A stretch of 64,000 nt of DNA. Source: Robertmurraya korlensis NBRC 107688. Lineage in GTDB: Bacteria; Bacillota; Bacilli; Bacillales; Cytobacillaceae. Positions 52,892 through 61,086 of the stretch are shown one piece after another; the first letter of the stretch is position 1; every line of letters begins with the position of its first letter. The stretch is from assembly GCF_001591645.1 (NCBI RefSeq), contig NZ_BCVH01000001.1:434001-498000 (forward strand). The letters run 5' to 3'. The notes under the pieces were generated by a model. It was not told where the DNA came from and searched no databases. It saw only the letters and a program-made list of their open reading frames with translations. The position numbers and the translations under genes are program-made.

Positions 52892-53488
52892 ATGGGAAAC
52901 AAACGATTAATTATGATGATTGAAGCATCTTTTTTTGCTGCCTTTGCATTAATCCTAGACCTGCTTCCATCAATCAAGCTGTCACCTAGCATTTCCATTT
53001 CATTTGCAATGGTACCAATTTTAATTATTGCTTTTAGATGGGGATTCCTTGCTGCAACCGCTTCTGGATTTATTTGGGGACTATTACAAATCGCTATGGG
53101 TGATGCTTATATTCTGACTCCGTTACAAGGTTTTATTGAGTATTTTCTTGCCTTTGCGTTTATTGGATTTGCTGGTCTTTTTATGAAGAAAATTCAGGTA
53201 TCGTTAACAGAAAATAAGAAAAAAGCCCTTCAATGGATTATTATTGCGACATTCGTCGGAAGTACGGCACGTTACTTTTGGCATTTTATCGCGGGATTTT
53301 TATTCTGGGGAGAATATGCACCAGAAGGAATGTCGCCGTTGTTATTTTCACTCGGGGTGAACGGTGGTACGATGATTGGGGCAGCCATCTATTGTTCCGT
53401 TATTTTGTTCCTATTAGTGTCTAGCTCACCAAGATTTCTTCTCCACAAAAGGGCTTCCTCTTCAGAGACTATGAAAAAAATATCATAA
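52892..53488 (+). CDS. thiT: Energy-coupled thiamine transporter ThiT
   Basis: A 198-residue membrane protein with six helices, the substrate-binding S component of an ECF transporter for thiamine (YuaJ in B. subtilis). Typical parts are MIEASFFAAFALILDLLP, WGFLAATASGFIWGLLQIAMGDAYILTPLQGFIEYFLAF and the thiamine-contacting WHFIAGFLFWGEYAPEGMSP. The TPP riboswitch in front supports the assignment. The start follows AAGGAGAG; the reading frame upstream (from 52832) overlaps the riboswitch terminator. Confidence 0.95.
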   Translation: MGNKRLIMMIEASFFAAFALILDLLPSIKLSPSISISFAMVPILIIAFRWGFLAATASGFIWGLLQIAMGDAYILTPLQGFIEYFLAFAFIGFAGLFMKKIQVSLTENKKKALQWIIIATFVGSTARYFWHFIAGFLFWGEYAPEGMSPLLFSLGVNGGTMIGAAIYCSVILFLLVSSSPRFLLHKRASSSETMKKIS

Positions 53489-53494
53489 TCTCAC

Positions 53495-53523
53495 ACTCGT
53501 CCAATATTTTGGGCGAGTTTTTT
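53495..53523 (+). terminator. Rho-independent terminator
   Basis: ACTCGTCC/GGGCGAGT stem followed by T run after thiT. Confidence 0.85.
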
Positions 53524-53584
53524 GTATGGATATTTCTATATGAGAGAAACTATCTCAACAACTAATATTCAAATGGAGGATTTT

Positions 53585-54361
53585 ATGAAAAAAACTTCAT
53601 TTATCTTTTTATTGGTCATTTTTGCATTGTTCCCTCAACATGGATACGGGCAGGAAATGAAAAAGGCAGCTATTATTATCGATGATTTTGGTGGTGGTGT
53701 GGGAGGTGTTAAGGATTTTCTAGAAGGTGATGTGCAAATCACGGCCGCTATTATGCCTTTTAGTGAACTTTCTAAGAAGCATGCAGAATGGGCATATAAA
53801 AATGGCTTAGAAATTATGGTGCATTTGCCTATGCAGCCCAAAAAGGGAAAAGCCTCTTGGTTAGGGCCTAAGCCAATAACGAATGACTTATCTAAGAAAG
53901 AAGTAAGAAAGAGAGTCATTGATGCCATCGAAAGTGTTCCTTATGCTATGGGGCTAAATAATCATATGGGCTCCCTAGTTGTTGAAAACGAAGAGATTGT
54001 AAGAGTCATTGTCGAGGTGGCAAAGGAGAGAAAACTTTATATTGTAGATAGTGCAACAAGTCCAAAATCAAAATTTGAAGAAATTACTGAAGAATTAGAT
54101 GTACCCTTTATTAAGAGAGACGTGTTTCTAGATGATATCTGTTCTATAAATCAGGTCAAGAAACAAATGCATATTCTTGCAAGAATTGCCGAGAGCAGGG
54201 GAACAGCTGTTGCCATTGGACATGTTGGTACATCTGGCAAGGTATGCTCGTTAGGTGTTACTGAGTCAATGCCAGAGTTTAAACATAAGCATATAAAGGT
54301 AGTACCTGTATCCGAACTGTTATCTGATTCCATCCGTTCAAAGTATTTTCAACTATATTAA
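53585..54361 (+). CDS. Divergent polysaccharide deacetylase family protein
   Basis: A 258-residue secreted protein with a signal peptide (MKKTSFIFLLVIFALFPQHGYG, then QEM). It shows the YibQ/DUF610 divergent deacetylase core: AIIIDDFGGG with the first metal Asp pair, ITAAIMPFSELSKKHAEWAYKNGLEIMVHLPMQP with a His motif, GLNNHMGSLVV, and SATSPKS. The family resembles NodB deacetylases, but substrates are unknown. GGAGG precedes the ATG at 53585; the longer frame from 53522 lies before that site. It converges on the VanW gene. Confidence 0.88.
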   Translation: MKKTSFIFLLVIFALFPQHGYGQEMKKAAIIIDDFGGGVGGVKDFLEGDVQITAAIMPFSELSKKHAEWAYKNGLEIMVHLPMQPKKGKASWLGPKPITNDLSKKEVRKRVIDAIESVPYAMGLNNHMGSLVVENEEIVRVIVEVAKERKLYIVDSATSPKSKFEEITEELDVPFIKRDVFLDDICSINQVKKQMHILARIAESRGTAVAIGHVGTSGKVCSLGVTESMPEFKHKHIKVVPVSELLSDSIRSKYFQLY

Positions 54362-54408
54362 AAAAGGCTGTCCAGTGTGAGGGTTCCCTTACTGGACAGC
54401 CTATTTTA
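54361..54408. terminator. Bidirectional terminator
   Basis: Stem AGGCTGTCCAGT/ACTGGACAGCCT with A and T runs, between the deacetylase and the convergent VanW gene. Confidence 0.9.
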
Positions 54409-55287
54409 TTGATATATGCTTGGTACTTGAGTATGTTCAACATTGACATCGTCCGATGTATATATAAGAATTGCTACTGAACCGCCTATTACTTTCGAAC
54501 GGATCAAAATAGGATGCTTATAGATATTCATAAAAACAAAATCAGGTCCATACCAGCTAACCGTTGCATCCCTACCTGGTGGAACATAAGGAACACGTTT
54601 TGAATGGGAGTAGCGTTTAACAATTTTTAACCCAGCACGATCAACGGCATTAAAGAGAGTAGAGGAAACCTGGCATATCCCTCCGCCTATTCCTTCAGAA
54701 AGCTCTCCACGAACAATAATAGGGGCTGGCAAATATCCACGTTGTTTGGTCCGTTGACCGACAACCTCGTTAAACGAAAAGCTCTCACCTGGAAAAAGTA
54801 CGTAGTTATTTATGGCCTCGGATGATTTCCTTATGTTGTTAGTTCTTGAGGCATTGTAGCTATTAAAATAGGTAACATAATATCCGATTGCTTGTTGGCG
54901 AATTCTTGATAATAACTCACTATCCACCTCTGGATAAATAGGTCTTTTAGGTACAGTAAGTGTTTTTGCCCCTTTACCATAAAAATAGGATTGATATAGG
55001 GTATGGAAGGCACTCTTATCAAGTTGATATCCAAGCTTCTCGGGCTGTATATTTCCATGTTCATCAAGATACGCATTTCTGGGTTCCATGTACACTTGTT
55101 GAGAAAGCTCAGCAGTTAATATGTCAAGATGATGTAAGTCCATTAGAGGAGTATCAGGTAGAGGAAATACTAATTCTTCGCGATCAATAGTCATTATTGG
55201 CTGATCCTGATCAATCAGTGTAAGTACATCCTGGTTGGTTGGTTGTTGAACTAGCATAAGAATAGATAAAAGTCCTGTAAATTTCAA
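54406..55287 (-). CDS. VanW-family protein
   Basis: About 293 residues with an N-terminal hydrophobic segment and a C-terminal VanW domain (NIRKSSEAINNYVLFPGESFSFNEVVGQRTKQRGY, then GEGIGGGICQVSSTLFNAVDRAGLKIVKRYSHSKRVPYVPPGRDA-type). The spacing and the E-G-I-G-G-G-I-C-Q-V-S-S core are exact. VanW is of unknown function, first seen in vancomycin-resistance clusters; Bacillus chromosomes carry it as YoaR-like wall proteins. I prefer TTG 55287 because GGAAGG lies close upstream; ATG 55296 would start on that site. No van genes are near. Confidence 0.88.
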   Translation of the reverse strand: MKFTGLLSILMLVQQPTNQDVLTLIDQDQPIMTIDREELVFPLPDTPLMDLHHLDILTAELSQQVYMEPRNAYLDEHGNIQPEKLGYQLDKSAFHTLYQSYFYGKGAKTLTVPKRPIYPEVDSELLSRIRQQAIGYYVTYFNSYNASRTNNIRKSSEAINNYVLFPGESFSFNEVVGQRTKQRGYLPAPIIVRGELSEGIGGGICQVSSTLFNAVDRAGLKIVKRYSHSKRVPYVPPGRDATVSWYGPDFVFMNIYKHPILIRSKVIGGSVAILIYTSDDVNVEHTQVPSIYQ

Positions 55288-55363
55288 TTGTATCATCCTT
55301 CCACATAGGTAGCATGACTATTATTCCTAGTTCATTAATTCCTTATGCGGTGATCGGCAAATG

Positions 55364-55392
55364 AAAAAGACTGGGAAGATCCCAGTCTTTAC
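55364..55392 (-). terminator. Terminator of the second symporter gene
   Basis: Stem AAAGACTGGGA/TCCCAGTCTTT with T run on the minus strand. Confidence 0.88.
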
Positions 55393-55394
55393 AA

Positions 55395-56816
55395 TTAAGC
55401 CTTTTCCGTTGTTTCTACCTTTTGTTTTGGCCAGCTTTCTACCCCTTTTAAACCAGGGATGCTATCTTCATAAAACACTGGGTCAAGACCTTGCTTACGC
55501 TGATCAAGGTAGTTATCTAGTGTTTTAAACGCAATATTACCAAGTAAACCAATGGCAATAAGGTTTGTAAATGCCATAATGGCCATTGCTAAATCGGCTA
55601 GGTCCCATACGATTTGTAAGCTTGCAACGGCTCCAAAAATCACCATTCCAACCGCGAGAATTCGGAAGATGTGTAATGTAGCTTTACTTTTATGAACAAA
55701 TTCGATATTTGCTTCTCCATAGTAGTAGTTCCCTATAATTGAAGAAAATGCGAACATAAAAATGGCAAATGTTAGGAAGAGACTCGCCCAGCTTCCAAAA
55801 TGTTCACCTAACGATGCTTGTGTAAGTTCAATACCTTGAAGACCTGTCGTATATGAATCTGATAGCAAAATAATAAATGCAGTCGCTGTACAGACAATAA
55901 GTGTATCAAAAAATACGCCTAAAGCTTGAACAAATCCTTGCTTTGCAGGGTGAGAGACAACTGCCGTAGCTGCAGCATTAGGAGCACTACCCATACCCGC
56001 TTCGTTTGAGAATAATCCTCTTTTCACACCCATCATAATGGCAGCACCAATCCCTCCACCAATGGCTTGGTCGATACCAAATGCGTTTTTAATAATAAGT
56101 GCAAAAACTCCTGGTACTTCTGAAATATTCATAATGATAATGTAACTGGCTAAAATAATATAAAAGAAGGCCATAATAGGTACGATAATAGATGAAAACT
56201 TTGCTACACGATGTACCCCGCCAAAAATAATTACAGCCGTTAAAATAGCTAAGACAATCCCTACAGGTAATCCATCGAAACCAAATGAACTATTAAAAGA
56301 AGCAGCAATCACATTACTTTGAACAGCAATAAATGTTAATCCGAAAGAAAATATAATACCAAAAGCAAATACTTTACTAAGTCCAACGGATCCTAGCTGT
56401 TTTCTCATATAGTATGCAGGACCGCCTTTAAACCCTGAACCATCTTTTACTTTGTAGATTTGTGCTAATGTACTTTCAACAAATGCGCTCGCGCCACCTA
56501 AAATGGCAACCACCCACATCCAAAAGACAGCACCTGGACCACCTACAGCTATAGCCATTGCAACCCCAGCAATATTTCCCGTCCCAATTCTTGTTGCAGC
56601 ACCGATAAAAAATGCCTGTAGGGAGGAAACACCCTTTCCATTTGTTACATCCGTATTTTTATCTTTTAATACGCGAAACATTTCTCCAATTTTTACGATT
56701 TGAACAAAGCGCATTCTTATCGTAAAATATACACCTAAGCCTAATAACAATCCAATCAGAACATAAGACCATAAAATATTATTTGCTTGTCCAACCAATG
56801 TTTGAATCCATTCCAT
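55395..56816 (-). CDS. Sodium:alanine symporter (second)
   Basis: A 473-residue AGCS-family carrier with about ten helices. Family motifs are ATRIGTGNIAGVAMAIAVGGPGAVFWMW and GVKRGLFSNEAGMGSAPNAAATAVVSHPAKQG. It is related to the carrier at 24923, and it is closer to B. subtilis AlsT in its C-terminal half by layout only. The ATG at 56816 has CAGGAGGAT upstream; the longer frame to 56930 has no ribosome site. Confidence 0.93.
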   Translation of the reverse strand: MEWIQTLVGQANNILWSYVLIGLLLGLGVYFTIRMRFVQIVKIGEMFRVLKDKNTDVTNGKGVSSLQAFFIGAATRIGTGNIAGVAMAIAVGGPGAVFWMWVVAILGGASAFVESTLAQIYKVKDGSGFKGGPAYYMRKQLGSVGLSKVFAFGIIFSFGLTFIAVQSNVIAASFNSSFGFDGLPVGIVLAILTAVIIFGGVHRVAKFSSIIVPIMAFFYIILASYIIIMNISEVPGVFALIIKNAFGIDQAIGGGIGAAIMMGVKRGLFSNEAGMGSAPNAAATAVVSHPAKQGFVQALGVFFDTLIVCTATAFIILLSDSYTTGLQGIELTQASLGEHFGSWASLFLTFAIFMFAFSSIIGNYYYGEANIEFVHKSKATLHIFRILAVGMVIFGAVASLQIVWDLADLAMAIMAFTNLIAIGLLGNIAFKTLDNYLDQRKQGLDPVFYEDSIPGLKGVESWPKQKVETTEKA

Positions 56817-56929
56817 TGAATATCCTCCTGATGTCGAAATTTGAGTTTTTATGCACATTAGTTGAATTATGTAGAAAATTCTCTTATATGTCAATTGATA
56901 TTTTTGTAAAAATAAAATGAAATCATACA

Positions 56930-56956
56930 AAAAAAGACGTTACAGGAACGTCTTTA
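56930..56956 (-). terminator. Terminator of the second CNNM/CorC gene
   Basis: AAAGACGTT/AACGTCTTT stem with T run on the minus strand. Confidence 0.88.
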
Positions 56957-58279
56957 CTTCGTATTTTCCACTTCCTTAAGAATGATAACCTGAATTTTTG
57001 AAACTCTTAGTTCATCCAATTGAGTTGCAGTAAACTGTACACCGTTAAATGAAAGGGAAGGTTGCTCATTTTGCTCAGGAAATCTCCCCAACTCTCCAAT
57101 GAAAAACCCGCTTAATGTTTCATATTGGTCTAAAGGAAGTCCAAGTTTTAACACTTCTTCCACATCATCTAAGCTGGTCGTTCCTAGGATGGTATATTCA
57201 CCATCATTAACTTTTACTATTTCAATTTCCTCATCTTCATTCTCATCGTATTCGTCAAAAATATTTCCAACAATTTCCTCAAGTAGGTCTTCAATAGTTA
57301 CAATTCCGTCTGTTCCTCCATATTCATCTAAAACAATGGCCATATGTGTTTTATTCTTCTGTAGTTCCTTAAACACATCATCCGTTCGCATGGATCCAAT
57401 CACATAAAATGGAGGCCGAATAATATTTTTCATTTCAAAAGGACGGTTATCTTCATGCTCCATAAATTCAATTAAGTCTTTTACATGAAAGAGACCGATG
57501 ATCGTATCCATGTCCTCTTCATATACAGGGAATCTTGTATATTTTTCCTCATTTACAATTCGTACGACGTCCTTAATGGTTGCTTCAGCAGGAATACCAG
57601 CGATGTTTGTTCGGTGGGTCATGATATCAGTAACGTACGTATTATCAAAGTCAAAGATGTTGTTAATCATTACGCTTTCTGTCTCCTGAATAGTCCCTCT
57701 TTCTTTTCCAATATCAAGCATAAGCTTGATTTCTTCCTCTGTTGCGTCCTCATCCTCAGCATGTGGGTCTACACCAAAAAAACGAACAATTAGGTTCGTG
57801 GATCCTGTAAGCAATTTCACAAAGGGAGAAGACACCTTAGACAAGGTAGTAAGAGGTAAAACGGCAATCATTGAAATGGCTTCTGCTTTTTTCATTGCCA
57901 AACGTTTTGGAACTAATTCTCCAAATACAAGAGTAAAGTATGACAAAATGATTGTAATGACAAAAACGGATACGGTGCCTAGCATTCTTTCTGATAATGG
58001 TACCCCTAAGGTAAGTAGCAGTTGAGTGAAATCACTAGCAAAGTTTTCAGCTGCAAATGCACTGGCTAGGAACCCAGCTAATGTAATTCCAATTTGTATC
58101 GTAGCCAAAAATCGACTAGGTTCACTTAGTAGCTGATGAAGCATCTTAGCCTTTTTATGTCCTTCATCAGCCATTACTTTAATTTTATTATCATTTAAGG
58201 AAATAAGGGCAATTTCTGATGCCGCAAAGAAGGCATTTATTAAGATTAATACGACTAATATAATAAGCTCAATGCTCAA
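56954..58279 (-). CDS. CNNM/CorC-type membrane protein with CBS domains (second)
   Basis: A 441-residue protein with the same plan as the one at 43537: DUF21 membrane domain (NAFFAASEIALISLNDNKIKVMADEGHKKA), two CBS domains (THRTNIAGIPAEATIKDVVRIVNEEKYTRFPV and MAIVLDEYGGTDGIVTIEDLLEEIVGNIFDEYDENEDEEI) and a CorC_HlyC C-terminus (GEYTILGTTSLDDVEEVL). It is a separate lineage from the first copy, with a longer membrane domain. Role in Mg2+/Co2+ efflux or regulation is inferred from the family. Confidence 0.94.
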   Translation of the reverse strand: MSIELIILVVLILINAFFAASEIALISLNDNKIKVMADEGHKKAKMLHQLLSEPSRFLATIQIGITLAGFLASAFAAENFASDFTQLLLTLGVPLSERMLGTVSVFVITIILSYFTLVFGELVPKRLAMKKAEAISMIAVLPLTTLSKVSSPFVKLLTGSTNLIVRFFGVDPHAEDEDATEEEIKLMLDIGKERGTIQETESVMINNIFDFDNTYVTDIMTHRTNIAGIPAEATIKDVVRIVNEEKYTRFPVYEEDMDTIIGLFHVKDLIEFMEHEDNRPFEMKNIIRPPFYVIGSMRTDDVFKELQKNKTHMAIVLDEYGGTDGIVTIEDLLEEIVGNIFDEYDENEDEEIEIVKVNDGEYTILGTTSLDDVEEVLKLGLPLDQYETLSGFFIGELGRFPEQNEQPSLSFNGVQFTATQLDELRVSKIQVIILKEVENTK

Positions 58280-58500
58280 AACTAAATCATCCTTTTAAGA
58301 TAGTTTCTACTTCTATGTATAAAGTATTCTTCTTTCGTTTGTATAAAATACTGTACTATTCTAATATATGAAATGCAAAAAAAACTGTAAAGGTGAAACA
58401 AGGATAAAATTTATACCATTCAATAGCGCAAAAATAGGTGAAAACATTGTCTAACTTTGCTGTTCTTTCATATATAAGTAGTAGGGAGGTGAAAAATAAA

Positions 58501-59277
58501 ATGGTTAAAATATTTTTAGACCCTGGTCATGGAGGAGTTGATCCTGGTGCAACAGGGAATGGTCTTCAAGAGAAAAATATAAACCTCAGTGTTGCTTCAA
58601 CTATCCAAAATATTCTAATAAATGAATACGAAAATGTTGAAGTTCGAATGAGTCGTACGGGAGACCAAACGGTGAGTTTATCTTCACGAACAAATGCAGC
58701 TAACTCTTGGGGAGCTGATTTTTTCCTTTCGATTCATGTAAATGCTGGTGGTGGAACAGGCTTTGAAAGTTATATCTATCCTAATGTCGGAGCACCCACA
58801 ACTACCTATCGACAAGCCTTACATGAGGAAGTGCTTAAATCGGTAAATTTCAATAATAGAGGCCAAAAGCAAGCGAATTTTCATGTGTTAATGGAAACGA
58901 CTATGGATGCTGTCCTTACAGAGAACGGATTTATCGATAATGCATCTGATGCCGAAAAGTTAAGAAACCCATCGTTTCTTCAAAATTTGGCTAGGGGACA
59001 TGCAAATGGAGTAGCTCGAGCATTTAACTTAAGAAGAAAATCTACACCTGATCCATCTCCAGTACAAGGAGTTTATCGTGTCCAGATCGGAGCATTCCGT
59101 AATAGCGAAAATGCTGAAGAGTTATCCGAAAGGGCCATAGCGAAAGGTTTTCAAACCTATGTGTACCAAGATGATGGACTTTTTAAAGTGCAAATTGGAG
59201 CCTTTGCAGATAGAAGTAGAGCTGAAGAGTTAGCAAGTAGAGCAGAGAGAGAAGGGTTTGATGCTTTTGTTCATTAA
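58501..59277 (+). CDS. cwlC: N-acetylmuramoyl-L-alanine amidase, CwlC type
   Basis: A 258-residue Amidase_3 enzyme that cleaves the bond between muramic acid and L-alanine. The zinc ligands are in DPGHGG, LQEKN and SIHVNAGGG, and the catalytic Glu in LTENGFIDN. Two SPOR repeats close the protein (YRVQIGAFRNSENAEELSERA and FKVQIGAFADRSRAEELASRA), which bind denuded glycan. The whole plan, the length and AFNL linker match B. subtilis CwlC, a mother-cell-wall hydrolase. No signal peptide is present, as in CwlC. GGGAGGTG precedes the ATG. Confidence 0.95.
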   Translation: MVKIFLDPGHGGVDPGATGNGLQEKNINLSVASTIQNILINEYENVEVRMSRTGDQTVSLSSRTNAANSWGADFFLSIHVNAGGGTGFESYIYPNVGAPTTTYRQALHEEVLKSVNFNNRGQKQANFHVLMETTMDAVLTENGFIDNASDAEKLRNPSFLQNLARGHANGVARAFNLRRKSTPDPSPVQGVYRVQIGAFRNSENAEELSERAIAKGFQTYVYQDDGLFKVQIGAFADRSRAEELASRAEREGFDAFVH

Positions 59278-59286
59278 GGATAAACC

Positions 59287-59319
59287 GGCAGCACTTCTAT
59301 AAGGAGTGCTATTCTTTTT
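59287..59319 (+). terminator. Terminator after cwlC
   Basis: AGCACT/AGTGCT-type stem followed by T run. Confidence 0.7.
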
Positions 59320-59426
59320 ATGGACAAGATTGGTGGTCGAGTAATCAATGGTTTTCGCATAGATTTTATATTTATGAGTATACATAGAAGAAAAGTTGAA
59401 TTTGTTGTTGTAAGGGAGGAGATTCG

Positions 59427-59786
59427 GTGAATAATGAGGTCGTACAATATTATGTTGTGAACGAGGACTTGAAGCTGTCTCCTGGGAAACTTGCCTCACA
59501 AATTGCTCATGCAGCTACTATTTCTACGATAAATATGGTCAGCTCCAAGCAAGCTAGGTTTCCCGATTATTTCGAATATTATGTGGAATGGTACCAGTCA
59601 GGCATGAAGAAAATGATATTAAGGGGTAGTGAAAACGAGCTCGAAACGTTAGTGGAAAGTGGGTTCTATGCAGTTCATGAAAAGGGGAAAACAGAAGTAC
59701 CAAATGGTAAGTTATCAGTCGTTGCCTTACCACCTATGCCTAGACTCTTAAGTAAAAGATTTGTTAGCCAGTTTAAAAGGTTTTAA
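59427..59786 (+). CDS. Peptidyl-tRNA hydrolase, Pth2 type
   Basis: A 119-residue protein of the archaeal/eukaryotic Pth2 fold: YVVNEDLKLSPGKLASQIAHAATIST with the conserved Lys, Gln and His near the active site, then MKKMILRGSENELETLVESGF. Pth2 frees tRNA from peptidyl-tRNA; bacteria normally use Pth1. GTG start with GGGAGGAGA upstream. It ends before a terminator at 59807-59847 and does not appear to be in an operon. Confidence 0.88.
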   Translation: MNNEVVQYYVVNEDLKLSPGKLASQIAHAATISTINMVSSKQARFPDYFEYYVEWYQSGMKKMILRGSENELETLVESGFYAVHEKGKTEVPNGKLSVVALPPMPRLLSKRFVSQFKRF

Positions 59787-59806
59787 CATAAACGAACGGA
59801 CTCGCA

Positions 59807-59847
59807 AAAAACTGCTCAAACTTGCAAAACAAGTCAGCAGTTTTTTC
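59807..59847 (+). terminator. Two-stem terminator
   Basis: AAAAAACTGCT pairs with AGCAGTTTTTT around an inner ACTTG/CAAGT stem, with a T run. Confidence 0.85.
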
Positions 59848-60001
59848 ATTATAGTTGATAAAAATGTGAAAAAGAGATAAGGGAGAAGAAGGATTCAAGC
59901 AAGATTTGTAGAATAGTATACAGAAAATTATGACAATATGAAATAACTCCTTCTCTTTTTGTATATATTTTATTAAGAAAACGAATAAGGAGGGAATTTA
60001 T

Positions 60002-60292
60002 ATGGGGAAGATATTGAATACTTGGTCATTTTTCATGGTGTTACTTTCTTGTGGGCTCGTATTTGTTCTTTCTACTAATATACTTACTTCATACTTTATA
60101 CAATGGGTTGGAGTCCATCCGTTAAAAATCATTTATTATTTTACACTTATTGTTTTTTTCGTTGGCATCATTGGTTTTTCAGGTGTTGCTGATTGGAAAG
60201 GGGCGATAAGAAGTGTCATCACAGTAGGCCTAGCTGCGTTTATTATCGTTTTTTTGGCCTATATTATCTATGTTGGGAATTTACTTGAGTAA
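60002..60292 (+). CDS. Small membrane protein
   Basis: A 96-residue protein with three membrane segments (about 8-30, 40-60, 68-92). No family is recognised. AAGGAGGGA precedes the ATG. It lies 17 bases before an HD-domain gene and is probably co-transcribed with it, so a link to that enzyme is possible. Confidence 0.75.
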   Translation: MGKILNTWSFFMVLLSCGLVFVLSTNILTSYFIQWVGVHPLKIIYYFTLIVFFVGIIGFSGVADWKGAIRSVITVGLAAFIIVFLAYIIYVGNLLE

Positions 60293-60309
60293 AAAGGAGG
60301 AGACAACAA

Positions 60310-60828
60310 TTGCGTGACGTTGAATTGAAGGCTATTTTTGACCATCACATCGCACAAAAGTATTTGACTAGATCAGGCATTTCCCATGCGATTGCTGTCG
60401 CTTACCATTCCTTTCACTTAGCTAAGAAACACTCCGTACCTGTTGATCTAGCAGCAAAAGCTGGTTTGCTGCACGATATCGGTCATTTTACTTGGTATAA
60501 AAACGGGAAGTGGGATTACGAGATGTATAAAAAATACGATATCCATCCAATAAAAGGGGCTGAACGAGCTCATAAGTTATTAATTCGCCTCGGTGAAAAC
60601 CCCGCCTCAGCAAAGGTTATATCACATGCCATTCTTTTCCATACAGACTCGTTTCTACCAACTAATACGATTGTGAGAACTCCCTTACAAGAAATTGTGA
60701 AAAAAGCCGATGAAATGGATGAGGAAGAGGGAGGGTTACATCATTACCGTTCGATTTCCAATGAGAGAGCACGAAAGAGTTTAGAAAGATTAGATCAAAT
60801 GATTGATATAGAATTAAATAGGGGATAA
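60310..60828 (+). CDS. HD-domain phosphohydrolase-like protein
   Basis: A 172-residue cytoplasmic protein with a metal-dependent HD fold: a first His (AVAYHSFHLAKKH), then LLHDIGHFTWYKNG (the HD pair), HAILFHTDSF and a final KKADEMDEEEGG (Asp) in the right order. It could hydrolyse nucleotides, but no ligand can be read from sequence. TTG start behind AGGAGGAGA. A terminator follows at once. Confidence 0.88.
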   Translation: MRDVELKAIFDHHIAQKYLTRSGISHAIAVAYHSFHLAKKHSVPVDLAAKAGLLHDIGHFTWYKNGKWDYEMYKKYDIHPIKGAERAHKLLIRLGENPASAKVISHAILFHTDSFLPTNTIVRTPLQEIVKKADEMDEEEGGLHHYRSISNERARKSLERLDQMIDIELNRG

Positions 60829-60862
60829 AACACTTTTCTGCTACAGAAAAGTGTTTTATTTT
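60827..60862 (+). terminator. Rho-independent terminator
   Basis: Perfect 14-bp stem AAAACACTTTTCTG/CAGAAAAGTGTTTT followed by T-rich bases after the HD gene. Confidence 0.9.
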
Positions 60863-60910
60863 GCCCAAAAATCGTTTAGGTCTGCAACTGTTACAAAATC
60901 GCCACAAATA

Positions 60911-60938
60911 AACAAACGTTGATATATCAACGTTTGTT
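60911..60938. promoter_or_regulatory. 28-bp perfect palindrome
   Basis: The 14-base arm AACAAACGTTGATA is followed at once by its exact complement in reverse. The centre is TTGATATATCAA. No T run follows, and a terminator is already present 50 bases upstream. It lies 21 bases before the ATG-less leader gene and so could be an operator for the molybdoenzyme operon. Confidence 0.7.
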
Positions 60939-60958
60939 AGAATGCAGGGAGGTTCAAG

Positions 60959-61057
60959 TTGCTCGAAAAAAGCCCTCTAAGGGAATTTCTCGAGGTGGGT
61001 AGGGAAATCCCCCGATACGGTAAATCAAGATCAAGACATAAAATGAAGATAACTTAA
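60959..61057 (+). CDS. Probable 32-residue leader protein
   Basis: A short ORF (TTG start) with a strong ribosome site GGGAGG six to seven bases upstream. Its product MLEKSPLREFLEVGREIPRY continues GKSRSRHKMKIT: an acidic-amphipathic helix then a basic tail. It ends 30 bases before the ribosome-site-preceded membrane gene. I do not recognise it. The base composition is richer in G and C than neighbouring gaps, as in a gene. It could be a translated leader or a small subunit; it could also be a chance ORF. Confidence 0.5.
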   Translation: MLEKSPLREFLEVGREIPRYGKSRSRHKMKIT

Positions 61058-61086
61058 ATGGTTATTTTTCAAGGAGGAGCGAAAAA

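Noticed and set aside
54361-54408. Fourth copy of the dispersed repeat (CTGTCCAGT arms)
   Set aside because: It shares GTCC/GGAC by chance; the stem is a normal bidirectional terminator and the GGTGTCTGACACC part is missing.
60919-60930. FNR/ANR site in the palindrome
   Set aside because: The arms TTGAT/ATCAA are separated by two bases, not four, and the Bacillus Fnr consensus is TGTGA-N6-TCACA.
60941-61086. Molybdenum-cofactor riboswitch in the molybdoenzyme leader
   Set aside because: Some short stems can be drawn (for example GGGAATTT with AAATCCC), but the aptamer's conserved parts are not evident, and the stretch reads better as a short gene.
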